Assembly: GCF_901709675.1 (NCBI RefSeq)
Contig: NC_051095.1
Coordinates: 27,487,456 to 27,551,455, forward strand
Length of the DNA stretch: 64,000 nucleotides
Direction: 5' to 3'
From: Syngnathus acus
Lineage: Eukaryota; Chordata; Actinopteri; Syngnathiformes; Syngnathidae
How positions within the stretch are numbered: the first letter of the stretch is position 1; the number at the start of each line of letters is the position of its first letter. The position numbers were made by a program, and so were the translations under genes. Under the pieces are notes generated by a model. That model saw only the letters and a program-made list of their open reading frames with translations. It was not told where the DNA came from and ran no database searches. Of this stretch, positions 20,690 through 32,500 are shown in pieces.

Positions 20690-22353
20690 CCGTATTTTTC
20701 GGACTATAAATCGCGTTTTTTTTTCATAGTTTGGGTGACTTGGTTTGGTCTGACTTATACTCAGGAGTGACTTATACGTGAATTTTTTCACAAATTTTCA
20801 AAATTCAAAAATCCGCGATGTAGTGAAACCGCGATAAACGAACCGCGATGTAGCAAGGGATTACTGTAATCTGAACTGCAACTGTGGCGCGGCGCATACG
20901 CGGCGGTGTTTTACATAAAGGACAAAGGATTCGATCACGGGATTTAATGACTTGGAGTGACAGAGATTGGTTCATAAAATTGTTGTTTATAATTATATGG
21001 GCTTGTGGAATATTTTGAAGTGCAACCGCCGTCAGCGGCGCGCACCCGGCCGGCATTGTTGACATAAAGGACGATCGATGGATTTAATGATTTGGAGTGA
21101 CACAGATGGTTTGATAATATTATTGCTTATATAATAGTTATTTGATATCTGATTTATATATCGTTATATGGGCCTGTGGAATATTTTGAAGTGCAACCGC
21201 CGTCAGCGGCGCACACCCGTCCGGCATTGTTGACAAAGGACGATCGATGGATTTAATGATTTGGAGTGACACCAGGGCCGATTCTAGGAATGCACATAAG
21301 AGGGGGCAGTCAGAAATGTGAAGGGGGCATGTTCTTTTTTTTTTTTTTTTTACACATTTTTAACACTGTTAGTGTTTTCTTCACGGCAGTTGTTAGCTGT
21401 GTGTCCAGATCTCAACCTGGAGAAGTGGATTGCACTCTGTCAGGCCTCTACACTAAGACCTGTCCAGCTTGGGTGTCCCACCTGAAGATTAAAGCTTCTG
21501 CTGGTATTGCTCTTAGGGTCACTGAGGCACGCAAACCCCCTGACCACAGGTGGCAATCTCTCAGGGGGGGGAACATATAATATGAATGTTATATTAACTA
21601 TTATTTGAGTTGTCGTTAATCATTAGTTATATCACGGGTCATTACGACGAGTTTGGTGGAGTTTTTACTGCTTCTTCCAACTCCTACCGCGCTGACTGTA
21701 ACTTGACACTCTCTGGCTGCGTCTTGCCTCATTTGCATACTCACAGTGATTGGATGTTTACGGAGGGGCGCGGAGTCCTGACAGCAGGCTGTGTGAGGAC
21801 ACACACTGCACCGACATGAGAGAAGAGAGGGGGCTGATTAACGTGTGTTTCTATCAGCGGATTTTTCACTTCTAAAAGTTTGATTCGAGGGGGCAGGACA
21901 TCTGTTTGAGGGGGCACTGAGTGACACAGATGGTTTGATAATATTATTGCTTATATAATAGTTATTTGATATATAATTTGAAGTGCAACCGTCATCAGCG
22001 ACGCGCACCTGGCATTGTTGACATAAAGGACGATCGATGGATTTAATGATTTGGAGTGACACAGATGGTTTGATAAAGGTGTTATTTATGATAGTTATTT
22101 GGATAACTGTCAATGTTACGTCAAGCCCGTTCTCAGCTCTTCGTTTGTGTTTATGTCACGTTAGCATACCGTATCATTTAGCCTGTTTTGTGCTTGTTCA
22201 TGTCTGTTCTTGGTGTTGGATTTTGTCGAATAAATTTCCCCCAAAATGCGACTTATACTCCGGAGCGACTTATATGTTTTTTTTCACTTTATTGTGCATT
22301 TTATGGCTAATGCGACGTATATTCCGGAGCGACTTTTAGTCCTAAAAATACGG
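20690..22353 (+). mobile_element. Large family (a) pogo-like element with internal tandem units
   Basis: The ends are CCGTATTTTTCGGACTATAA / AGTCCTAAAAATACGG with TA at 20688-20689 and 22354-22355. Inside are several imperfect tandem units of roughly 165-190 bp (starting near 20920, 21070, 21245 and 22035). Each contains the codons for DGFNDLE and a stop followed by a conserved 3' flank. An AATAAA lies near 22229 and AGTCGC/GCGACTTA motifs lie before the right end. A 60-bp block at 20812-20871 ends in GGGATTACTGTA, the terminus of an unrelated MITE type. A hAT MITE interrupts the element at 21273-21919. Confidence 0.75.
21273..21919. mobile_element. hAT MITE with 8-bp duplication AGTGACAC
   Basis: This 647-bp insertion starts CAGGGCCGATTCTAGG and ends GGGGGCACTG. 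It is flanked by AGTGACAC at 21265-21272 and 21920-21927. The GAGGGGGCA motif recurs near both ends (21300, 21321, 21888, 21909). No transposase is recognisable. It sits exactly at the codons after the DLE stop in one tandem unit of the host element. Confidence 0.8.
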
Positions 22354-23264
22354 TATCCTAAATTGTGTGCAGCATCACAATCTTAATTTGATAGACCTCT
22401 GTGTGGTCTCAAAGGTTCTAAACCCAAAGATGCATTTTGCATGGATGCAACATTTCTAAAATACCACAAATAATGTTTCATTGCAAATTTAACTAATATT
22501 ACAAGCCAATCTATAAATGAAAGTTGTTTCCCTAAACCTTGGAAGTCCTCAGTTATTACACCAGTCTTTAAGTCAGGTAATCCTACAATAGCCAACAATT
22601 ACAGACCGATAAGCATTCTTCCAGCAGTTTCCAATGTCATGTAAAAATATAGTAGCAGAGAAAATTGTTGATCACCTTTTTACAGTCCATACACACTGAA
22701 CAGGATGCAATTTGGCTTTAAAAAAATCATTCAACGGAGATTGTGGTCTGCTTCTTTCTGGAAAACATTAAATCAAAGCTGGATGCATGCGGTTATTGGT
22801 GCTGTCTTCATTGACCTTAGAAAAGCATTTTACACCATTAACCATCAGATTCTATGAACCAAACTGCTTTAACGTCTCCCCCCAGTACCTTGAGTTGGAT
22901 TGAATCGTCCATATCTGCAATATCACACTGTGTTCAAAGCACAATGTCAACACCACGTAATAAAAATTACGGGGTACCACAGGGGTCAGTACTAGGTCTA
23001 TTGCCTTTCAGTTTATTTATAAATAACCTACCAAGTGGTTGTCCCTCAAATGTGACATGTCAAATGTATGCTGATCAGGGATAAGTCACATTTGCTCTCC
23101 CAGTCCCCCACCCAATGGTTGCCAGTTTGCTGAAAGCATGTAGATGTATGAACCTGTCCATGGCGGAAAAGGAGTGGGGCCCACTGCTCTTAAATGTATT
23201 CTGAAACATTTACAAATAAATAATAGCTATTTCTACCTCATAATACACTTTTTTTTCCTTCTAG

Positions 23265-23385
23265 GTAGACTTTCAGGAAGCTGAGGCCAGGACAGTGCCT
23301 GAGCGGGAAAGACAGACTGAGAGACAAAAGAAAATGCAGAGGATATACGATGAGAAACTGAACGCAGCCATTAGAGACTTGGAGG
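23265..23385 (+). CDS. uvssa: UVSSA internal exon following the VHS-like domain
   Basis: This 121-bp exon reads VDFQEAEARTVPERERQTER, then QKKMQRIYDEKLNAAIRDLE, and ends after the first base of the next codon (phase 1). It follows the [11 protein letters not shown] end of the previous exon. That matches vertebrate UVSSA, where HNKKVDFQ is continuous and leads into a charged helix rich in ERKR and a (I/L)YxE motif. The acceptor is TTTTTTCCTTCTAG ending at 23264; the donor is GTAAAT at 23386. The helix joins the VHS-like domain to the acidic/charged middle of the protein. Confidence 0.88.
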
Positions 23386-23730
23386 GTAAATGCGAAGTGC
23401 ACTACACCTGAAGCTTGATTTTACACGCATCGATTCCATGCGACTCTCTGTCTAACGCGGTTTGGTCAAGGACCTCAATTTCTTTCGTCCTACATACATT
23501 TTTAAGTAGTATTTTATATTGATGATATAAGGACTGTACGAAGCTTAATGACTAGCACATAGTGATTTGATAAATTTCCGTGACCAATTTAAACACGTTT
23601 GATAAGAAGAAGTCGGGCTGTTTGATCTTTATCTGCTTTACGGATAGCGGATAGCTAGGATTGTTTTTGATTCGGAAAGTTCGTGGAAGCACCTCATCCA
23701 CACTCACAAGTTAAACAGCGTGTATATAGT

Positions 23731-23905
23731 ATGTATGTATGTATGTATGTATGTATGTATGTTTATGGGTTAAGGGCACAGGTTAATCTGTTTTTGTTGA
23801 CTACAGTGGTAGCTCTCGGGAAGAAGCTGTGTATGTATGTTTCTATGTATGTATGTATGTATGTATGTATGTATGTATGTATGTATGTATTTATGTATGT
23901 ATTTT
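23731..23905. repeat. (GTAT)n microsatellite, two blocks
   Basis: GTAT repeats occupy about 23731-23764 and 23830-23905, separated by about 65 bp of unique sequence. They lie 0.35 kb after the UVSSA donor at 23386. The rest of 23386-23945 is AT-rich intron without recognised features. Confidence 0.9.
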
Positions 23906-24485
23906 AAAAAATCATTAAAATCACGGCACATTCAATTAAAATTTACACTTTGTGCAGAAGTATTAGGCAAGTGCGTATTTTGAGCGTATGACCATTTTAT
24001 GCATATTTTCTAACTCCATGCTGTCTAAGCTTGAATGCTTACTCAATACAAGCATATCAAGTCATGTGTATTTGTGGTATGAGGGACGGTCGGGCCTCAG
24101 CAGATCAACAACACCCTATTGTGTGCATAATTATTAGGTTGCTTGTTTTCCTCAGGCAAAATAGGGCAAAAAATAGATTTAAGTGACTCTGAAAAGTCAA
24201 AAAGTCTTTCAGAAGAATGCAGGACTCTCGAAATTGCCATGATATTAGAATAGTGACCACAGAACCATCAAATATTTCATTGCAAGGACTCAACAATTTC
24301 GCAAGAAATGTGTTAACTGCCAAAGACTTGAAAAGACTCAAACCCATTATCTTCCAGTGCTAGCATATTCCAGAACTTCAATCTACCTGGAGTGCCCAGA
24401 AGTACCAGGTGTTTAGTGCTCAGAGACATGGCCAAGGCAGGATAGCCGACATCCGACCACGACTGAACGTCTTGTTCAACGTACA

Positions 24486-25081
24486 TGTTGGAGCCAATTT
24501 AGTTTCCTTAGCTTAAATTCTTATTTTTGTTTAAGATTCGCTGGCCTTGGGCCATGGACTTTTATTTGACAAAGCCTTTGGTCACCTGATCAGTCACCTG
24601 ATCAGGGAAATAGGCTGCTCCCACTTGGTAGTCAGTCTCAGTTAGACAAAGAAGGAAGATAGTAGTGACATAGATTTTTACCACTAAAAGGCCGCTTCAA
24701 GCTACTTCAAGTCTGCTCCAAGCTTGTAATTTCTGGAACTTGAAACTTGGAATTTAGAAAACAAACTTTACTTTACTTCATGGAACCCTTTATGTTGAAA
24801 CCTTAGTTGGATTACAAACACTTTGGATTTGCATCTGTGTGCCACCTGTTTGCCTGCCTGCCATTCCCCCTACCCCCTTTCCTTGCTTGGCTTACCACTT
24901 TTGCCTGCCTGCCATTGCCTCTCTCCCTCGGCCTGCATGCCTGCTTGCCTCCATTTTGGACATTCTACCTCCATCTTCAAAAGGGTATGAGCAACAGCTG
25001 TACACAGTGTTTTAAGATAAGCGTGTGACAAGAACTATACAACATCTAACCTTTGAAATTTAAACTGAACTGAAAGTGGCA
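24486..25081 (+). mobile_element. Solo LTR (596 bp) inside the Tc1 transposase
   Basis: The segment runs TGTTGGAGCC...AAGTGGCA and is flanked by GTACA at 24481-24485 and 25082-25086. TG...CA ends and a 5-bp duplication are hallmarks of LTR integration. A pyrimidine-rich block (TGCCTGCCTGCC) lies near 24850-24960. No coding capacity is seen. Removing it rejoins the Tc1 frame at TACATGTTGAAACGTCAAGA. Confidence 0.6.
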
Positions 25082-25811
25082 GTACATGTTGAAACGTCAA
25101 GACTGGGTCAAGAAATATCATAATACAGATTTGTTTTAAAGAACTGATGAGATGAAAGTTATTCTTGACGGACCAGCTGAACCCATAGCTGGCTCAGTAA
25201 TGGCCACAGAGATTCACTTCAAATCAGACGGCAGCAAGGCGGAGTCCGGGTACGAGTATGGGCTGGTATTATTTAAGATGAGTTGCTTGGACATTTTCGA
25301 TTTCAAGGTGGACTTAAAATTAACTCGTTCACCCTGTACACCTCTGACTTCCAGCACAGCTCTGAGTTCTGCCATGTGCAGAAATTTGCGGACAATACTG
25401 CTATTGTTGGCTGTATCAGAGATGGACAGGAGGAGGTGTACAGGGGCCTGGTTCGGTGCTTTGCTGATTGGTGGGTCTCCAACCACCTGCACCTAAACAC
25501 GCCAAGTCTAAAGAATTGGTGGTGGACTTCAGGAGGCCCAGGCCTTGTCCTGAGCCTGTGACAATCAATGGAGACTGTGTGGAGATAGTGTAGACCTGTA
25601 AATATCTTGGAGTGTTGTTGGATGACAAACTCGATTTTTATGCATCGATATTTATGTAAAAAAGGACAATCCTGGCTGTACTTCCCAAGGCGGTTGGCAT
25701 CCTTCAACGTCTGCAAGGTGCAGATATTTTATCGTTCCGTTGTGGCGAGCGCCCTCTTCTATGCGGTGGCGTGCTGGGGAGAGGGGTGGCGTCAAGAAGA
25801 GGCTTGCCTCC

Positions 25812-26297
25812 TGTTGGGAAATATGTTATATATTATCATTAGATTCTATGTTTCTAATGGGAGATCTTTGCTGCATGTGGCAGTTTGACCTTGTGCCCAG
25901 GAATTTCCAACCAATATAGAATGTTAAGAGAACAATGGTGTTTTTCATGGTTCAGGATGCATATGGCTGGAGCCATGATTTGCTTTAAGCAATAACATCC
26001 TGGTTTGAACAATGACATCGTCGAGAGGTCCATACTGCTCGCCTTAAACAATAACATCCTTGTTTTTCTGAAATCATGAGATGAACGTACTGCTGTGAAC
26101 AAGAGAAGCTATACATTTGTCTAAACTCCGCCCATTGCATTTATTCAATAAAAAGGGGCCAGCCTGTGGCTGGGGCGCGGTTCGGGCCGCACATCCTGTG
26201 TGTGTGTCTCGGCGCCCTCCTGCAGGAGTCGTTGGCCTGATGAAGACAACTCTCGGTCTGACGAAATTCTTTGTGTAAAATGTTGATGAACCCAACA
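25812..26297 (+). mobile_element. Solo LTR (486 bp) inside the Rex1-like LINE
   Basis: The ends are TGTTGGG and CCCAACA, a 7-bp inverted pair with TG...CA. The flanks are CCTCC (25807-25811) and TCTCC (26298-26302), a 5-bp duplication with one mismatch. An AATAAA with a G-rich stretch follows near 26147-26165. The LINE frame (REEACL then RAASVVGTEL) resumes after it. The repeated AATAACATCCT motif (about 25990, 26050) is internal. It differs in sequence from the LTR at 24486-25081. Confidence 0.6.
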
Positions 26298-26619
26298 TCT
26301 CCCACCTGGACTAGTGATTAGAACTAGTGAGGAGGGCGGCTTCTGTTGTGGGCACGGAGCTATCTGATCTGGCATCTGTGGCAGATCAGCGGTTCTTGGC
26401 TAGGCTGCAGGCCATCAAATACAACCCCGAACACCCACTGTACAGCACCATTGCTGGGCAAATGAGCAGGCTGCTGACACCGTCTTGCTCCACGGAGAGG
26501 CTGAAGGGTTCATTCCTTCCCTATGCCGTGAGACTTTTTAACTCGTAGGGGTTGGGGGCACGCTAACGGTTGTGACACTGTTCATTTATTTATTATAACT
26601 GTTTATTGTTTATTTATTT

Positions 26620-27163
26620 CCATCCATTTTCTGCCAGCCAATCGCAGGGCACACAGAGACGAACAACCATTCGCACTCGCGTTCACACCTAGGGACAATT
26701 TGGAGTGCTCAATCGGCCTACCAAGCATGTTTTTTGGATGAGAGAGGAACGTAACTCTCTAATGTAATTTAATAAAAAACGTAGTTCTAATTTGTGCCTC
26801 GTAAGCATGTCTCTTTGTCTATGCCATTTTAGAGGATCCTAATGTTGTTTTCTTTGCACAAACGATAGTATTTATTTATCAAAGGCGGCGGAGGTATGTA
26901 CTCTACGTGTTACGAACCAGCCTCTGATTGGTTTACTGCCGCGACCTATGTAAAACGTAATTACCGATCATGCCTGTATTTTAGTCTCTGTGTGGCGGAA
27001 ACCACACAAATCAATTTTACAGATTTGCACAAACTATAGTATTTATTAATGGCGGCGGAGGGTACGTACTCTACATATTACGTACCAGGAGGGCGAGGTG
27101 GAATCGAACCTGCGCCCTCCTAACTGTGAGGCGGACGTGCTACCCAGTGCACCACCAAGCCGC
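26620..27163 (-). mobile_element. tRNA-headed SINE with 15-bp target duplication, itself interrupted
   Basis: Exact 15-bp copies of ATTGTTTATTTATTT flank it (26605-26619 and 27164-27178). On the minus strand the head (27163-27092) contains an A-box-like TGCACTGGGTAGCA and the B box GGTTCGATTCC (27110-27100). The far end is GGCTGGCAGAAAATGGATG. Between about 26745 and 27090 the body is replaced by an unrelated block of the GGCGGCGGAGGTACGTAC type shared with 34465-35080. It is not a functional tRNA gene because the cloverleaf is not preserved. Confidence 0.7.
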
Positions 27164-27413
27164 ATTGTTTATTTATTTGATCCAGTAATTCTTAATTATT
27201 TATTTTATCTGTTTCATTATTAATATTAAGCTATCTTCTGTTGTTGATGTTAGTATTGTTCTGTTTATCCCTCTGTGTGTTTCTGTATCTAACTGCTGGC
27301 TCCTGAATTTCCCCCCGGGGATCAATAACGTATCTACGTATCTATCTGTCCGTCCGTCCGTCCCGCGCTCTCGCTCTTAAATACAATACAAGACAATAAA
27401 AATTAATTAAAGT

Positions 27414-27757
27414 TAATGTGGCACGGTGTCGCATGTCTGCCTCACAGTTCAGAGGACATGGGTTCGATTCCACCTCCCGCACTCCCTGTGTGGAGTTTGC
27501 ATGTTCTCCCCGTGCCTGCGTGGGTTTTCCCTGGGAAGTCCGGTTTCCTCCCACATCCCAAAATCATGCTCTGTAGGCCGATTGAGCACTCCAAATTGCC
27601 CATAGGTGTGAGTGCGGGTGCGAATGGGTGTTCGTCTCTGTGTGCTATGCGATTGGCTGGCAACCAATTCAGGGTGTCCCCCCGCCTACTGCCTGATGAC
27701 TGCTGGGATAGGCAGGCTGCCGTGGGGACAAGCGATACAGATAATGAATGGATGTAT
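27414..27757 (+). mobile_element. tRNA-headed SINE
   Basis: The same SINE family as at 26620-27163, here in + orientation and nearly complete. The B box GGTTCGATTCC is at 27461-27471, followed by the conserved body (TGTGTGGAGTTTGCATGTTC, GATTGGCTGGCAACCA, CTACTGCCTGATGACTGCTG). It sits at the 3' end of the Rex1-like LINE. Pol III transcription of such elements is known in general; nothing here shows it is active. Confidence 0.7.
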
Positions 27758-28451
27758 GAAAGGATACAATTAACCTACTGACAGTTTTTAGAAGACGCTT
27801 TTCTTCAAGAAGTGGTACTGGTAAAAGTGCATCTTTCAAGACCATGAATATTATGCAGGACAATACTCCATCGCATACATCAAAGTTCTCCACTGTGTGG
27901 CTTGCCGGTAAAGGCCTTTAAGATGATAAAGACGTGGCCCCCTTCTTCACCTGACCTAAACTCTATTGAGAACTTGTAGCCCCTTCCTTAATGGGAGATT
28001 TACGCTGAAGGGAAACAGTACACCTCTGTGAACAATGTCTGGGAGGCTGTGGTTGTTGCTGCACAAAAAGTTAATCAACCGCTGACAGACCCCATAGATT
28101 GAAGTCGTACAACTGTTATTAAAAAGAAGCGTGACTATATTGGTCACAGATTTTTTTTAGATGTTAAATTGTAAATTTTGAGTTGTTTGTTTATTACTCA
28201 CAGTAAAAAATGAAAGTGAGATGGGAAAATTTTCCTTTTTGTTTTAATTGCATAATAATTTTGCAAAGTAATAGTTACCTAATAATTGTGCACACAGACA
28301 TTTTCCCAATAAAAACAGAATGTCACTTTACTCTTAAATATTCAAATTTGGGGATTATTACCATTTACATTTTGGTTGACCGAGAGCACTGTTCAAAAAC
28401 AAAATTAATCTTTAAAAATACAATTTGCCAAATAATTCAGCACACAGTGTA

Positions 28452-28700
28452 GTATTTAATACCACATTTCTTGGTATGATCATTGACACCAAACTCTGTT
28501 GGAATACATGTAGAAAATGTCTGGACAAACATGTTTAAACTCCCAGCTATTCTTTGTGAAACTAAGGATATCCTCAACAATAAATCGTATATTATTTATA
28601 ACTTGCTCTCAATTCCTCTAATGACATTGGGTATTGAATTTTGGGGAAATACATATAACACAAATACTATTCCTATGTTATGTCTCTCTGCCTTTTGAGT
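28452..28700 (+). mobile_element. LINE reverse-transcriptase thumb fragment
   Basis: It begins directly after the Tc1 end. Across two frames it reads FLGMIIDTKLCW, then NNKSYIIYNLLS and LGIEFWGNTYNTNTIP. This is the segment after the palm in jockey/CR1-like elements (an FLGVxxDxxLxW block, then WGNTY). It may belong to the LINE at 20560-23085, but a UVSSA exon lies between them, so it cannot be the same uninterrupted copy. From 28701 to 28877 nothing is recognised. Confidence 0.5.
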
Positions 28701-28879
28701 GAAGAAAAACGCACATACAAGTAATGTCTGTTGACATGACTGTTGCTGCTTGTCTCGCCTCCTTGACAGACCTGCGCCGATGGACTGAATGTTGTCGGAA
28801 GCATGCAATAATTGGATGGGGTCCTGTTGGTGACTGACTTGTAGTGTAACATAACTCCGCTGCAAGACACAGAAAATTA

Positions 28880-29330
28880 CCGTCTTTTCTGGACAATAAG
28901 TCGCAGCTTTTTCCATAGCGGTGCGACTTATACTAAGAAGCGAGTTATGTTATATTTTTAACACATTACTTACTTGTATATCACTTACATAACATGTTAT
29001 TTTCACACTAAACCGCATGAGGCAATTTAGGCCTGTGGAATAATTGGAACTGCAACTAACGATGAGTCTGACGTCAGCAACGTAGCAAAGGAAGCGCCGC
29101 ATCTACTTTCGGAGTCAGCAGAGTTGTTTATAAGTGACACAAAGGATGAAGATTTCGATGGATTTAATGATTTGGATTGACATGGATGGTTTGATAAACT
29201 TGTTAGCATGTTATAGTTATTTGAATAACTCTTAATATGTTGCGTCAGGCACATTCTCAGTTCCTCGTTTATGTGTCTACGTAACGTTAGCATACCGTAC
29301 CGTCCAGCCTGTTGAAAAACGAACACACGT
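28880..29330 (+). mobile_element. Family (a) pogo-like element, right end missing
   Basis: The left end is CCGTCTTTTCTGGACAATAAGTCGC after TA at 28878-28879. At 29050-29180 it keeps an in-frame transposase tail: DESDVSNVAKEAPHLLSES, then AELFISDTKDEDFDGF and NDLD with a stop. This is the longest surviving C-terminal tail of this family in the window. The conserved TGCGTCAGGCACATTCTCAG 3' flank follows, then the element breaks off near 29330. From 29331 to 29582 nothing is recognised. Confidence 0.6.
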
Positions 29331-29582
29331 TAAAGAAGTTGGACACAGGTAATTAGTAATGGTTGATGCAAGGCGGAAAGCCCAAGCTCTCTACACGCAA
29401 ATAAAATCCAACAATGTTCATTTTAGTGTCCTTGGTTAATTGAGGTTAATTAGAAGTATCTTATGATTGGGGAAGAGTTCTTAATATTGCAATAAAATCA
29501 AGACATTTTGTCTGGAGGTTTTCAACAATGAAAAATCAGTTTTTTATCTTTTTAATGTTTAAACCGAACTGAAGTTTGAACC

Positions 29583-32500
29583 AAATCCATCCATCCATCC
29601 ATCTTCTTCCGCTTATCCGGGGTCGGGTCGCGGGGGCAGCAGCTTCAGGAGGGACTCCCAGACTTCCCTCTCCCCAGCCACTTCATCTAGCTCATCCCGG
29701 GGGATCCCAAGGCGTTCCCAGGCCAGCTGAGAGACATAGTCTCTCCAGCGCGTCCTGGGTCGTCCCCGGGGTCTCCTACCGGTGGGACATGCCCGGAACA
29801 CCTCCCCAGGGAGGCGTCCAGGAGGCATCCTGATGAGATGCCCGAGCCACCTCATCTGGCTCCTCTCAACGTGGAGGAGTAGCGACTCTACTCCGAGTCT
29901 CTCCCGGATGACCGAACTTCTCACCCTATCTCTAAGGGAGAGCCCGGACATCCTGCGGAGAAAACTCATTTCGGCCGCTTGTATCCGGGATCTCGTTCTT
30001 TCGGTCAGACCCATAGCTCGTGACCATAGGTGAGGGGTAGGAGCGTAAATCGACCGGGCGTAAATTGAGAGCTTTGCCTTTTGGCTCAGCTCTCTCTTTA
30101 CCACGGACGGACCGGTACAGAAGTCCGCATTACGGCCGACGCTGCACCGATCCGCCTGTCGAATCTCGCGCTCCATCCTCCCCTCACTCTGAACAAGACC
30201 CCAAGATACTTAAAACTCCTCCACTTGGGGCAGGATCTCATCCCCAATCCGGAGAGGGCATTCCACCCTTTTCCGATCGAGGACCATGGACTACGGATTT
30301 GGAGGTGTTGACCTCATCCCGACCGCTTCACACTCTGCTGGCAGAACCGCTCCAGTGAGAGCTGGAGATCCGGCTGAAGAAGCCAACAGCACCACGTCGT
30401 CTGCAAAAAGCAGAGACGCGATGCTGAGGTCCCCAAAACCGTACGCCTAGAAATTCTGTCCATAAAAATATGAACGAATCGGTGTGACAAAGGGCAGCCT
30501 TGGCGGAGTCCAACCCTCACTGGGAACGAATCCGACTTACTCGCCGGAATGCGGACCAACTCTGACATCGGTGATACAGGGACCGAACCGCCCTTATCAG
30601 TTGCTCGGTACCCCGTACCCCCGAAGCACCCCCCACAGAACCTCCCGAGGGACACGGTCGAACGCCTTCTCCAAGGTCCACAAACACGTGGACTGGTTGG
30701 GCGAACTCCCATGCACCCTCGAGGATCCTGCTGAGGGTGAAGAGCTGTCCACTGTTCCACGGCCAAGGACGAAAGCCACACTGTTTCCTCCTGAATCCGA
30801 GGTTCGACCTCCCGACGGACCCTCCTCTGCAGCACCCCTGAATAGACCTTACCAGGGAGGCTGAGGAGTGTAATTCCCCTGTAATTGGAACCCCACCCTC
30901 CGGTCCCCCTTCTTAAAGAGGGGAACCACCACCCAGTCTGCCAATCCAGAGGTACTGTCCCCGATGTCCACGCAATGTTGTAGAGACGTGTCAGCCATGA
31001 CAGCCCCACAACATCCAGAGCCCTTAAGAAATCCGGGCGGATTCTCAATCCACCCCGGGGCCTTGCCACCCGAGGAGTTTTTTAACTACCTCAGTGACTT
31101 CGACCCCAGAGATTGGAGAGTCCGCCTCAGAGTCCCAGGCCCTGCTTCCACAAGTGGAAGGCGTGTAGGTGGAATTAAGGAGGTCTTCGGAAGTAGTTCT
31201 CCCCACCGACACACGACGTCCCGAGTCGATGTCAGCAGCACGCCACTCCACTGTAAAACAGTGGTTGACGTTGCACTGCTTCCCCCTCCTGAGACGCCGG
31301 ATGGTGGACCAGAATTTCCTCGAAGCCGTCCGGAAGGTCATTCTCCATGCCTCGCCAAACTCCCCCCGCCCGGGTTTTTGCCTCAGCAACCGCCGAAGCC
31401 GCGTTCCGCTTGGCCATCCGGTACCTGTCAGCTGCCTCCGGAGTCCCGCAGGCCAAAACGGCCCGATAGGACTCCTTCTTCAGCTTGACGGCATCCCTTA
31501 CCGCCGGTGTCCACCAGCGGGTTCGGGGATTGCCGCCACGACAGGCACCAATGACCTTACGGCCACAGCTCCGGTCGGCCGCCTCAACAATGGAGGCGCG
31601 GAACAAGGTCCACTTTGACTCAATGTCCCCCGCCTCCCCCGGGACGTGGGAAAAGCTCTGCCGGAGGTGGGAGTTGAAGCTCTTCCTGATAGGGGATTCC
31701 GCCAGACGTTCCCAGCAGACCCTCACAGAGCGTTTGGGTCTGCCAGGTCGGACCGGCATCTTCCCCCACCATCGGAGCCAACCCACCACCAGGTGGTGAT
31801 CAGTTGACAGCTCCGCCCCTCTCTTCGCCCGAGTGTCCAAACATGCGGCCGGCAAATCCGATGACACGACTACAAAGTCGATCATCGAACTGCGGCCTAG
31901 GGTGTCCTGGTGCCAAGTGCACACATGGACGCCCTTATGTTTGAACATGGTGTTCATTATAGAAAATCCGTGTCGAGCACAGAAGTCCAATAATAGAACA
32001 CCGCTCGGGTTCAGATCGGGGGGGGCCGTTCCTCACAATCACGCCCTTCCAGGTCTCACTGTCATTGCCCATGTGAGCATTGAAGTCACCCAGTAGAACG
32101 TGGAGTCCCTCGAAGGAGCGCTCTCCAGCACTTCCACCAGGGACTCCAGAAGGGTGGGTACTCTGAGCTGCCGCTTGGTGCATAGACACAACAACAGTCA
32201 GGACCCGTCCCCCCCACCCCGAAGGCGGAGGGAGGCTACCCTCTCGTTCACCGGGGTGAACCCCAATGTGCAGGCACCCAGCCGGGGGGCAATAAGTATA
32301 CCCACACCTGCTCGACGCCTCTCACCGTGGGCAACTCCAGAGTGGAAGAGTGTCCAGCCCCTCTCGAGAGGGCTTGTACCGGAACCCAAACTGTGCGTGG
32401 AGGCAAGTCCGACTATATCTAGTCGGAACCTTTCTGCCTCGCACACCAGCTCGGGCTCCTTTCCAGCCAGAGAGGTGACATTCCATGTCCCAAGAGCCAG

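Larger units (their letters stand above)
20560..23085 (+). mobile_element. Third LINE (family C), + strand, split by a family (a) element
   Basis: Two pieces flank the element at 20690-22353. The first (20560-20687) reads PKNIATTLNDYFRDSVEEV. The second (22354-23085), over several frames, reads SSVITPVFKSGNPTIANNYR, then FIDLRKAF, YGVPQGSVLG and CQMYADQG, where YADQ stands at the expected YADD box. It is a degenerate non-LTR reverse transcriptase of the jockey/CR1/L2 group; I do not assign the clade. From 23086 to 23264 there is ordinary intron before the next UVSSA exon. Confidence 0.55.
25325..27410 (+). mobile_element. Rex1-like LINE 3' half, 5' truncated, in the Tc1 element
   Basis: From 25325 the + strand reads FTLYTSDFQHSSEFCHVQKF, then ADNTAIVGCI. 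This is the palm of a Rex1-like reverse transcriptase whose catalytic box reads FADN (25385-25396). It continues with YLGVLLDDKLDF near 25600-25636, RSVVASALFYAVACWG near 25733-25780 and, after a solo LTR, LARLQAIKYNPEHPLY and RLKGSFLPYAVRLFNS to the stop at 26548. The 3' UTR ends GGGGATCAATAACGTATCTA with ATCT/GTCC tail repeats at 27316-27362. The block is flanked by AATTAAC (25318-25324 and 27768-27774), consistent with target-primed insertion. Confidence 0.7.
24170..28140 (+). pseudogene. Tc1-like transposase, decayed and split by insertions
   Basis: The pieces are colinear with Tc1-like transposases. SEKSKSLSEECRTLEIAMIL is the N-terminal helix-turn-helix region near 24190-24247. NLPGVPRSTRCLVLRDMAKA lies near 24382-24441. 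KRQDWVKKYHNTDLF and DEMKVILDGPAEP, with the first catalytic aspartate, are at about 25093-25188. HFRFQGGLKINS ends at the LINE insertion. After it, QFLEDAF, MQDNTPSHTSK with the second aspartate (about 27847-27885) and SPDLNSIENL with the third acidic residue (about 27946-27978) follow. Stops and frame breaks make it inactive. Confidence 0.75.
23946..28449 (+). mobile_element. Tc1-like DNA transposon carrying nested retroelements
   Basis: The ends CACTTTGTGCAGAAGTATTA and the inverted GCACACAGTG are imperfect Tc1-type inverted repeats, flanked by TA (23944-23945 and 28450-28451). The element itself occupies 23946-24485, 25082-25324 and 27768-28449, about 1.5 kb, a normal Tc1 size. A solo LTR (24486-25081) and a LINE/SINE block (25325-27767) interrupt the transposase. 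Both insertions have clean target duplications (GTACA and AATTAAC). Confidence 0.8.

Noticed and set aside
20690-22353. Tandem units read as a CRISPR-like array
   Set aside because: Units are 165-190 bp, imperfect and bounded by transposon ends in a vertebrate genome. There are no spacers.
23683-23907. Open frame of repeated Met-Tyr-Val-Cys
   Set aside because: It is a translation of the (GTAT)n microsatellite, not a gene.
27092-27163. Possible tRNA gene on the minus strand
   Set aside because: A- and B-box sequences are present, but the segment continues into a repeat body and has a 15-bp target duplication around the whole unit. It is a SINE head and does not fold as a tRNA.
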